From Macrothele yani (taxonomy: Eukaryota > Arthropoda > Arachnida > Araneae > Macrothelidae): a stretch of 64,000 nucleotides of DNA. The DNA lies in contig CM077011.1 in the NCBI GenBank assembly GCA_039090855.1, forward strand, positions 32,011,501 through 32,075,500. The letters are read 5' to 3'. The position numbers and the translations under genes are program-made. Positions 56,306 through 64,000 of this stretch are shown one piece after another. A model generated the notes under the pieces. That model had not been told where the DNA came from. It saw nothing but the letters and a program-made list of their open reading frames with translations, and ran no database searches. Every line of letters starts with the position of its first letter. Within the stretch, counting starts at the first letter, position 1.

Positions 56306-56370
56306 GCTCTAATTTCGTTCAGTTTCTGTGCCTTTTCGGGCAAGGCACAGAAACTGAAGGAAGTTAGAGC
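56306..56370. repeat. Long hairpin: 29-bp arms, 7-nt loop
   Basis: Arms 56306-56334 and 56342-56370 are reverse complements with two mismatches; the inner 17 bp (TTCAGTTTCTGTGCCTT) are perfect. Loop TTCGGGC. Size resembles a short hairpin RNA precursor, though function is unproven. Confidence 0.9.
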
Positions 56371-56570
56371 GAATCTAACGATTCCGCCTGGATAGTTTGT
56401 AAGCGATAGAGAGCACGCTAGATGGCGCCACCGTAAAAGCGTATGATTTCGCACGCAGAAGGTAGATAGAAACTGGGGAGGGCTTAGGAACGAACACCTT
56501 CACATGCAACCGGTAGCCGTCACTTAACGTGCTCGTCCCATGCAAGGTGGATATTCATCGATTGTTAGAA

Positions 56571-56655
56571 ATTCACACCACCACGCCAGGTTTGAACCTG
56601 GGGTCCCTCCATCAGCAGTCTGAATCTCTAACCACTAAGCCATCCGCGGCTCGAC
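56571..56655 (-). mobile_element. tRNA-like SINE head, SINE-B related
   Basis: Minus strand: GCCGCGGATGGCTTAGTGG (box A-like), box B GGTTCAAACCTGG. The downstream CACGTTAAGTGACGGCTACC recalls SINE-B (GGGCACGTTAAGCCGTCGG). Intact tRNA folding is not supported around the anticodon arm. Confidence 0.55.
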
Positions 56656-56987
56656 TTCAAATTTTAAATACGTGTACTCTTTACATACTGATTTATTCAT
56701 AGAATCAACTGGAAGTATTTTATTCGATGGCATATCTGGGATAATAGATATACTCGTTGTCACATGCTGGGCAAATGGACCGCACAATTTTATGACAAAT
56801 ATAGTGATGAAGCGAAAATATATTATTTATGAGATTGAAACAAATATAGTTAATGTAAAAACGTACACAAAGATGCTTTATACATAATTAAATTACTTGT
56901 GATCAGTGACTTAGTTGTACTAATTATTGGTTATTAAACAATTTCTCTTGAAATCTATAATATCCAAAATGAAGTAATATGAGATTA
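56656..56987. other. Non-coding spacer
   Basis: Nothing recognised before the Tc1 terminal repeat. Confidence 0.4.
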
Positions 56988-56989
56988 TA

Positions 56990-58369
56990 CACTGCTAGCC
57001 ACCCAAAATGCAACACCAAGAAGGACACGAGATAGCATAGCCAGATTTACTGGACACATAACAATAGATACAAAGATGAAACCATTGAGCTTACAGGCCC
57101 GTGCGTCTTGCGGAACACGCACACATCCATAGTTCGTGTGGCCCCCACGGCTGGCAATAACTGCCGCTACACGCAGCGGCATCGAACGAAAGAGGCTTTG
57201 GATGTGGGCTTGGGGTATGTTGGTCCAGGCTGATTCCACACGTTGCCACAGTTCATCAGGCGTAGCCGCGGGTGGTGCTTGCCGGGCCACTCGGTTGCCG
57301 ATCAGCGACCAGACGCTGGTGGTCCATGCGGGCCACGGCAGCAGTGACACCTGGTGGGCCGTGAAGAATTGTTGCACGATGCGGACGCGCATTGTCCTGT
57401 TGAAGCATGGCCGCTGGCAGGTCCTGCAGGTAAGGGAGGACTACAGGCTCCAAAACGTCGGAGATGTAGCGTTGGCTGTTGAGTGTACCGGCGATGCGCA
57501 CCAGAGGGGTGCGGGTGTCATATCCAATTACGCCCCAAACCATAACGCCAGGCGATGGACCCGTATGGCGATGCATAATGCAGGCGTCATACAGCCTCTC
57601 GCAGCGGTGCCGCCACACGCGGATCCGACCATCGTGGTGTTGCAGGCAGAAGTGGGATTCGTCGGAGAAGACAATGTCGTGCCGTTCCGTAGTACAGGTG
57701 CGGCGTTCAACGGCCCACTGCCGCCACACTCGCCGGTGGTGTAACGTCAATGGTAATCGGAGCAATGGGTGCCGAGCGACAAGTCCCCGCTCCTGAAGAC
57801 GACGTCGAACGGCACGTGCTGACACAGGTTGTTGCGCAACACACCCTAATTCCTGTGCTAACGTTCGTGATGTGGCGGTGCCAGCCGTCAATGCCCGCCG
57901 AACAACATGCCTGTCCTATCGTTTGGTGGCGTGCCGTGGCTGCGGCAATCGCGCACGTCGGTCCGTCCGTCCCTCCTGCACCCACCGATTTCATGCTCGC
58001 CTCACTGTGGCTGGATGCCGTCCCACACGGGCGCCGATGTCTCGGTACGATAAACCGCTGTCGCGATAAGCCGCTATTCGTCCTCTGTCGAACTCCGAAA
58101 CGTGCTGGAAAGACTGCCGTATTCTGCGACGAGGCATTAGGAAGCTTCCCACGCACAGGTCCGGCAGCACAACACACTTCCACTACCGACACCGCGCCTT
58201 CTGTGCACCCATCTTATAGTGTTTCTCGGTAGAGTGCCGGGCGCACATGATTTGCATATGCCCTGCAATGCTAATCGTTTGCATGTCCTCTCGCGGGCGA
58301 CGCATGCTGCGAATTTCAGGTCAATCGGATGCTTCCTTCTTGGTGTTGCATTTTGGGTGGCCAGCAGTG
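56990..58369 (-). mobile_element. Tc1-like transposon, complete ends, dead gene
   Basis: The outer 36 bp at each end are inverted with one mismatch (starts CACTGCTAGCCACCCAAAAT at the left; ends ...GGTGGCCAGCAGTG at the right), bordered by TA at 56988-89 and 58370-71. Length 1,380 bp, noticeably GC-richer than its surroundings. Well-preserved ends with a damaged gene suggest a copy mobilised in trans or recently inactivated. Confidence 0.94.
57130..58137 (-). pseudogene. Tc1 transposase pseudogene lacking the third catalytic residue
   Basis: Minus-strand ATG at 58137, then QSFQHVSEFDRGRIAAYRDS and IGARVGRHPATVRR (helix-turn-helix), two stops, then an open frame from 57891: VSARAVRRRLQERGLVARHP, IVFSDESHFCLQHHDGRI (first Asp), VMVWGVIGYDTRTPLVRIAG and MLQQDNARPH (second Asp). 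A short deletion there shifts frame; the next frame reads VQQFFTAHQVSLLPWPAWT and VWSLIGNRVARQAPP. The segment that should carry the SPDL...IE motif is deleted, removing the catalytic Glu. C-terminus RVAAVIASRGGHTNY is intact. Inactive for two reasons. Confidence 0.9.
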
Positions 58370-58539
58370 TATTTATGTTTATTGACGCAGTTATTTGTAA
58401 GTACGTATGATTACTTATATTTGAGCATGTTATGTACTCGTTTACGATACGATTGTACTTTGAAAAAAATCGAGCAGGTTCAGGTTCTCATTTTTAAGTA
58501 GATTTTTTTAACAATGTAATTTGGCCTATTTTGGGGGGA

Positions 58540-59110
58540 TTTGCGGTGTCAGTGGTTCAATGTGTCGTTCCGTACGATGTCTTTCAACACGAATGCGACC
58601 ATCGCGGTGTATCAAGTTGAATCGTGACTCGTCAGAAAACACAACCTGTTGCCAATCAGCGCGCCAATGTCTATGTTTGAGACCCCATTACAGCCTGAAT
58701 CGACTGTGGTTAAGGGTCAAAGGAATGGGCACCAATGGGCTGCTAACAACCAGTACTCTGTTTAAGCAGGCGACGTCGAACAGTGCTCGAGGACAAAACC
58801 TAACCTGTGACAGTGCTCCACTGCTGAGCTAACACCGTGGATATCGCTGTCCGATCAGTCGCTCCCATGTGGTAGAGGTGTTTGTCATCCTGTGCAGGCG
58901 TATGATTTTGCGGTTCACTTGTCGCATTTCTGTTCGTCCGACCCTCATGTGTCCACTGACTACACATTCGTATCACTGTACTGGTGTTTCGTTCCTTACG
59001 AGTGGCAATTTCGTGGTAGAAAAATCCTGCTTCTGTCATTCCAAAAATCCTCCCGTGTTCAAAGTTCGTCAGGTGTTCATAATGCGACTTTCTTCGGCAA
59101 CGGGACATAA
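58540..59110 (-). pseudogene. Tc1 transposase N-terminal fragment
   Basis: On the minus strand an open stretch reads SHYEHLTNFEHGRIFGMTEA, FYHEIATRKERNTSTVIRM and AISTVLAQQWSTVTG, the paired helix-turn-helix region of Tc1 proteins. It continues, with stops, as TVRRRLLKQ and a remnant of the first catalytic region (ESRFNL-like, near 58620). The rest is missing. Different from the neighbouring element. Confidence 0.75.
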
Positions 59111-59315
59111 TGAGACACAAGAAACACACTTTGGGCTCAATGTCGAATCTTCAGTGATTGCAAAATCTTGTATGAGCTAGCTCTTGGTACCCAAGATTGG
59201 ACAGTTCAGAGTGCTCTGCTCCGAAACCGCATGTGCACTGGAATTTCAATCATTTGCATGCCCTAACCTGTTGTACATATCCTGTAAGTTTCAAGCTAAT
59301 ATCGGCAGATCAAGG

Positions 59316-60807
59316 ATGACCCAACATCGAATGAGACATCCAAAGGCAGCCGTGTACAACATCAAGCTCCCGCAAGAACAAGGAGGAGGATTAGGTATTC
59401 CTGATTCAAAACACATACACGATGCACAAATTTGCTCACTACGGAAATACTTTCACTCTAAATGTAATGAAAGTAATATGTTTACTGTCATATGTGCTGC
59501 AGACAAAGACAGCACTAAACTACTGTTAAGTAAACCAGATGCTAAAATAGAAGAATCGCCAACGGAAGACCAAATTCGAAAATGGAATCAAAAAGAACTT
59601 CATGAGGCTCATCCAAACCAGTTAGATAGGCCAGAATTTGACAAGAAAGACTCAAATCAGTGGTTCCAGCGAGGAAAATTATATAGAGGTTTATGATGGC
59701 TGTTCAAGACAACCAAAAATTATGGAAAATACATTTTAAAGGAGGATCTGCAAAGTGACAAATGTAGAAGATGTGGTATGTGCAATGAGACCATTGAACA
59801 CTTCTACGGAGGATGCACCACGTTAGCAAATGTAGAAGATGTGGTATGTGCAGTGAGACCATTGAACACGTCTACGGAGGATGCACCACGTTAGCAAATG
59901 TAGAAGATGTGGTATGTGCAGTGAGGCCATTGAACACGTCTACGGAGGATGCACCACGTTAGCAAATGTAGAAGACGTAGTATGTGCAGTGAGACCATTG
60001 AACACGTCTACGGAGGATGCACCACGTTAGCAAATGTAGAAGATGTGGTATGTGCAGTGAGACCATTGAACACGTCTACGGAGGATGCACCACGTTAGCA
60101 AATGTAGAAGATGTGGTATGTGCAGTGAGACCATTGAACACGTCTACGGAGGATGCACCACGTTAGCAAATGTAGAAGATGTGGTATGTGCAGTGAGACC
60201 ATTGAACACGTCTACGGAGGATGCACCACGTTAGCAAATGTAGAAGATGTAGTATGTGCAGTGAGACCATTGAACACGTCTATGGAGGATGCACCACGAT
60301 AGCAAACGTTGATTATATGCAGCGGCATAATAATTTTGCTAAGATGATACATCAACAATTCGCGCACGATACAGAACTATCAGTGTCAGAAGTACCAAAC
60401 TATAAATAACATCCCACTGAGGTACTGGACAATACAAATTATATACGGAACGTGATATTAAAACAGACTTAATCATCTCTGCCAATCGTCCAGACATAGT
60501 TCTACGTGAAAAAAGGCAGAAGGAAGCAGTCATTATCAACATATCGTCGCCGTTGGACAGTAATATTCAAAATACCTATGCAACAAAAATCAACAAGTAT
60601 GTGGAACTGACTGCAGGGATTAAACAGATGTGGAAGCTGAAAACAGTTCACATACGTCTACTGATTATCTCTCCAACTGGTATAATTCCTCATACTCTTA
60701 TAACTCAGCTTGATGCTTTAATTCTACAACACCTAAGGTCCAAAATACGAGGAGCAGCAATTCTTGATACGTGCCACAGCGTACGACGAGTTTTAAACCA
60801 TGAGTGA
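59316..60807 (+). pseudogene. R2-like ORF C-terminus: zinc-knuckle and restriction-like endonuclease
   Basis: Blocks in order: RHPKAAVYNIKLPQEQGGGL, SLRKYFHSKCNESNM, KDSNQWFQRGKLYRGL and a stop at 59694, KCRRCGMCNETIEHFYGGC (CCHC knuckle, about 59760), eight tandem repeats of that DNA, VDYMQRHNNFAKMIHQQF, then after a frameshift LIISANRPDIVLREKRQKEA and YATKINKYVELTAGIKQMW, ending DTCHSVRRVLNHE at 60807. NRPD is the first active-site element of the endonuclease used to cut target DNA; the second, usually Asp in an I-D-I/A-type strand, reads IINISSP (Asn) here, so cleavage should be lost. Broken by stops, a frameshift and the array. Confidence 0.85.
59757..60300 (+). repeat. 68-bp tandem array made from the zinc-knuckle coding DNA
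   Basis: Eight units with CAAATGTAGAAGATGTGGTA, GCAGTGAGACCATTGAACAC and GTCTACGGAGGATGCACCAC. Unit length is exactly 68 between successive CAAATG words (for example 59759 and 59827). 68 is not a multiple of three, so the reading frame is destroyed. First and last units carry most private changes (CTTCTACGG; CTATGGAGG). Confidence 0.95.
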
Positions 60808-61284
60808 CTATGTCTTTATTTGACTCTATGACCGCACTGACAAGTGGACCATGCTACTGATGTCATTACTGTGGATGAGGAAATAAAGTAAAATATAATG
60901 ATTATTAATAACAATAACATAATAATAACATTCCCCGAACTTAGTAAAGGTTCAGAAATTTATTTCTTTAACTTAAACCAAAAACTTATTTAGAGATTAT
61001 TGTACGATTTTGGGAGCTTCAGATACGATTGGTGCCCCCCCCCCCCGCGAAATGATCTAGGCGCGTCCCTGTTCTAGGACAGCATTTTCTATAGTTTAAA
61101 AATTTTAAATTCTGAAAGGTTAAAGTGAATGTTGTTATTTGGGTTTTATCATTTATCAGCTGCTCCTTAATCCTCAATCACCATATCATGCATATTTATA
61201 GCTTCAAGACATGTTCTAAGATTGTCGAATTTAAAAACTCCCCATCACCAAAAAAACAACAACCACAAAACGTTTCAAGAGACG

Positions 61285-61425
61285 CATATAGCGTATTAAA
61301 TCCGGTTATTTTTGTGGTGTAGTAAGCACAAATATGTCTACCATTTCCTTGAAAAAGCCTCCCAGTGGAGTGCGAAAGCTTTGTGAATCTTTGTGCTTAC
61401 TGCACCACAAATAATACGCTATATG
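61285..61425. repeat. Long inverted repeat at the 5' end of the second RTE copy
   Basis: TTTGTGGTGTAGTAAGCACAAA (61311-61332) is inverted at 61390-61411 with one mismatch; CATATAGCGTATTA (61285-61298) is inverted exactly at 61412-61425. A 12-bp stretch separates the two blocks on the left only. Loop 57 nt, containing CTTGAAAAAGCC, CTCCCAGTGGAG and GCGAAAGC. The right arm ends exactly at the RTE coding start. Confidence 0.9.
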
Positions 61426-62450
61426 AAACCCTCAGCAGTTACAATGGCTTTGAAATCCTGCGGTATTGAAGATGCATACATTAATATTATTCATAACATC
61501 TATGAAAATGCAAATGCAAAGATTCGACTATTTGAGAATACAGCACCCATAAAAATTGAAAAGGGAGTGAGACAAGGTGACACTATATCTCCCAAACTCT
61601 TTAATGCCACATTGAAAAATGTCTTTCAATCACTGAGCTGGGAAAACAAAGGGATAAAGATTAATATAGATTATCTAACTCCCCTTCGTTTTGCTGATGA
61701 CGTAGTCATTTTTGCAACTACCCCATCAGAGTTGCAGGGAATGATCCAGGAACTTGCTGACAAGAGTAAAGAAGTGGGATTAAAAATGAACTTTCAGAAG
61801 ACAAAAATGATGTACAATGCTTTTACAAGAAATGAAGAGTTATCGATTGATGGGGAAAAACTGGAGATAGCCAATACCTACATTTATCTTGGACAGCAGA
61901 TATCAAGTGAGGGTCACATTGATGAAGAAATTAGTCGGCGTATAAAACTTGCCTGGAGAGTGTTTGGAAGAAACGGCATAATTTTCAAGAGCAATATGCC
62001 ATTATGTCATAAAAAAAATATTTGATCAATACACCGTTTCAGTGCTTACATATGGTACAGAAACGTGCACCTTACCTAAAAGAGACATACAAAGACTGCA
62101 GACAATTCAAAGAAGCCTGGAGAGATGCATGCTTGTTATAACCAGGAGAAATAAGGAGAGGAACTCGTGGATCAGAAAAATGGCAAGAGTAGAAGACATC
62201 ATGATCAGAGTAAAATCCCTGAAATGGCAATGGGCTGGACATATTGCCAGAAGGACAGACCATCGATGGTTAGATGAAATTTTAGACTGGATCTCGAGGG
62301 ATAGGAAAAGACCCAGAAGAAGACCACATGGGAGATGGGCGGATAAAATTCGAAAGTAAGCGGGAGTAACATGGAGGAGACTGGCACAAGACAGACCGTT
62401 GTGGAAGAAACTTGGGGAGACCTTTGTCCAGCAGTGGATTGATAATGGTT
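61423..62450 (+). pseudogene. RTE-like reverse transcriptase C-terminal remnant
   Basis: From 61423 the frame reads KPSAVTMALKSCGIEDAYIN, GVRQGDTISPKLFNATL (motif B intact), LRFADDVVIFATTP (motif C), LKMNFQKTKMMYNAFTRN, DGEKLEIANTYIYLGQQI and RRIKLAWRVFGRNGII, to a stop at 62023. A frame change leads to MLTYGTETCTLPKRDIQRLQ, VKSLKWQWAGHIARRTDHRW and RKRPRRRPHGRWADKIRK, a stop, and LGETFVQQWIDNG. This is the thumb and C-terminal region of RTE-type polyproteins. Motif A and the endonuclease are missing, so it is inactive. Confidence 0.88.
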
Positions 62451-62475
62451 GACAATGGTGATGATGATGCGTTTC
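61423..62475 (+). mobile_element. RTE-like LINE, copy 2, 5'-truncated
   Basis: Plus-strand sister of the 29.4-kb element, starting within the reverse transcriptase and ending GGTGATGATGATG at about 62457-62470, the short-repeat tail of RTE elements. Endonuclease and N-terminal RT motifs absent. Confidence 0.87.
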
Positions 62476-63010
62476 GTGAGTATTCACAGTCTGGTGTATT
62501 TATCATAACGTCGCAAGACATTTCTTTGCCCTGAAACAAACAGTTAAGAATGTCTATATCAAGATTACATTCATCTTTTCACACGCTTAGTTACTCCTAG
62601 AAAACATCATTGGTAAACTCCATGAAACAATATTATCCTTACCATTCCACTTATTCTTAGCTTGCTATTTTACTCGTATTATCACTCGGGGATTATTCTG
62701 GTTCTACTGTTTTAAGAAACATAGCTTACTGTAAATCTTTAATGTTTGCTATTGACGTTGAGTGAAAGAAAGCAATTGTTTGAATATCATCCTTTCTTGA
62801 ATTTAAAAATAAAAACTTTCGTTTCGTGTGGGGAAATTTATCTTTCTAAGATTTAATTTACAAAAAAAAAAAAAAAAAAAGAATAGTGAGCGCACACTGA
62901 ATTTTCCTCGTCGCTACTTGAAAGGAAAAAACCTATATCATTCTGGAAACTTCAGAGGAAAGGCATGAAAACCGAAATAAAGGAAAGCATAAAAGAAAGT
63001 CTTAAACAAG
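62476..63010. other. Non-coding spacer
   Basis: AT-rich; contains a poly(A) run at 62862-62880. No gene recognised. Confidence 0.4.
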
Positions 63011-63011
63011 A

Positions 63012-64000
63012 AAGATGACACCGAATTTTCGGGTGTAATGAGCACGTCTTTTGAATCTGTTATGAAGCAAATTAAAATTTTTTTTTTTTTTATTTTTTAA
63101 AATTTCAATCGGGTTTTAATCCCGCAGATATTGCCGTAAACGGAAACGTCAACTTATGCACTCTCTGGCGGCATACTTGTGCGTTAAGAAAAATTTGAAT
63201 TTATATGAGAACCATTTCGCAGCAGAAACGCTCTCGAACGAAGAAATAATTTTTCAAATCGGGCTCTTAGAAGCAGAGATATCGACAAATATATGATATG
63301 TATCTACCCCCCCCCTCCGCCGCCAAAAAACCATGCATTTTTTTTAAAGGTTTTTCGATGTGAGCGGTATCGGTCCATGAAATAATTTTTTCAATCGAGT
63401 TTTCAGGAACTCAGATTTTACTGTCAATAAATCAGACGCAGAAATTACCACTTACGCCTCTTGGTGGCCAAACCGTTCTTTATCAAATATTAGAAATAAT
63501 ATGCTAAGAAATTCCTATCAGGAGCTGTATCCGGTGCAGAAAGAATTTTTGAAATCAGAGTTTTAGAAGCAGATATTGAGCAAAACGCAATTCACCTTTA
63601 CGCCCCCTAGCTGAAAGTTTACGCTTTACTTGAAAATTTTGAACTTATATGAGAAACATTTTTCGCCGGATGCGCTACCTAACAAAAAAGAAATTTTTCA
63701 AATCCGACTTTCAGAGGCAGAGTTATTGACAAAAATAAGATAGACATCTACGCCCTCTGGTGGAGAAACCATGCATTATTTTAAGATAAAAATATTCTCA
63801 AATGCTTATCGACAGGTGCGGTAGCAGACCACGAAAGATTTTTTTCAATCGCGCTTTTGAAAGCTGAGATTTTGCTGCAAATACCAACGAAGTAGAAATT
63901 TAACGCTTATGCCGCCTGGTGGCGAAACCATATTTTATAAAAAATTATAAATAAAAAAATAATTTCCCACCAGAAGCTGTACCTGGGGCTGAAATAATTT
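63012..64000 (-). repeat. Higher-order repeat with CTCF-like boxes, copy 2 (inverted, runs off window)
   Basis: The terminal sequence ATGACACCGAATTTTCGGGT is the inverse of the right end of the 17.4-19.2 kb repeat. Sub-unit boxes on the minus strand appear near 63160 (GCCGCCAGAGAGTGC), 63455 (CCACCAAGAGGCGT), 63600 (CTAGGGGGCGTAA), 63740 (CCACCAGAGGGCGT) and 63910 (CCACCAGGCGGCAT), spaced about 150 bp. The left part of the element lies beyond the window. Confidence 0.88.

Larger units (their letters stand above)
59310..60945 (+). mobile_element. R2-like LINE 3' end
   Basis: Only the C-terminal portion of an R2-superclade ORF is present: post-RT region, zinc-knuckle and restriction-like endonuclease. 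The 3' end is an AATAATAACA-rich tract near 60900-60945. No reverse transcriptase upstream, so the copy is 5'-truncated. It abuts a Tc1 fragment. Confidence 0.82.

Noticed and set aside
57750..58232. 160-codon and 202-codon plus-strand frames (57136-57744, 57750-58232)
   Set aside because: They are antisense to the GC-rich Tc1 transposase pseudogene on the minus strand and show no motif of their own.
59757..60300. CRISPR-like direct repeat array
   Set aside because: Repeats are contiguous without spacers, derive from a LINE ORF, and the context is an animal genome.

Overview
This window looks like intergenic, transposon-packed DNA from an animal nuclear genome, most likely an arthropod and possibly a chelicerate such as a spider. 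The host assignment is inference from the mix of elements: Tc1/mariner elements, tRNA-derived SINEs, RTE-like and R2-like LINEs, a Penelope-type GIY-YIG remnant and AT-rich satellites. There are no operons, no bacterial-style ribosome binding sites and no convincing host protein-coding exon. Nearly every protein-like stretch belongs to a mobile element, and only one transposase frame (31496-32527) is uninterrupted.

Layout. 1-9 kb: sparse DNA with a Tc1 5' remnant, a cluster of tRNA-derived SINEs (here called SINE-A), an 86-bp minisatellite with an embedded perfect hairpin, and the GIY-YIG end of a Penelope-like element. 9.6-14 kb: a decayed Tc1 element, a possible solo LTR and two non-coding elements carrying GACA microsatellites. 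14.2-20.4 kb: a mariner split by a 5.0-kb insertion flanked by an 8-bp duplication. That insertion contains a (TCCG)n tract and a 450-bp higher-order repeat whose subunits carry CTCF-like boxes. 21.6-28.3 kb: a mariner-related (DUF4817-type) pseudogene, then a Tc1 pseudogene hit twice by a second SINE family (SINE-B) and expanded internally into an 86-bp tandem array, then hAT and Tc1 scraps. 29.2-36.7 kb: an RTE LINE, the intact Tc1 transposon, a long-inverted-repeat MITE and a Tc1 element with a single stop codon inserted at the MITE's edge. 37-47.7 kb: a 98-bp repeat, a minus-strand Tc1, and a 3.6-kb array of a 111-bp satellite ending beside a DUF4817-type transposase remnant. 48.9-56 kb: a Tc1 element with a nested GACA element, a third SINE family (SINE-C), and two AT-rich satellites. 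55.4-62.5 kb: three more Tc1 pieces, an R2-like LINE 3' end with its zinc-knuckle region amplified as a 68-bp array, and a second RTE copy. The window ends in an inverted second copy of the CTCF-box higher-order repeat.

How it fits together: the sequence records repeated insertion of elements into elements, ordered by target-site duplications and interruptions, followed by local tandem amplification of element fragments into satellites. The most unusual signals are (i) two unrelated transposon reading frames each expanded into a tandem array with a unit that is not a multiple of three, (ii) a satellite-like element with a CTCF-like box about every 150 bp, present twice in opposite orientation, and (iii) several long, short-loop inverted repeats.
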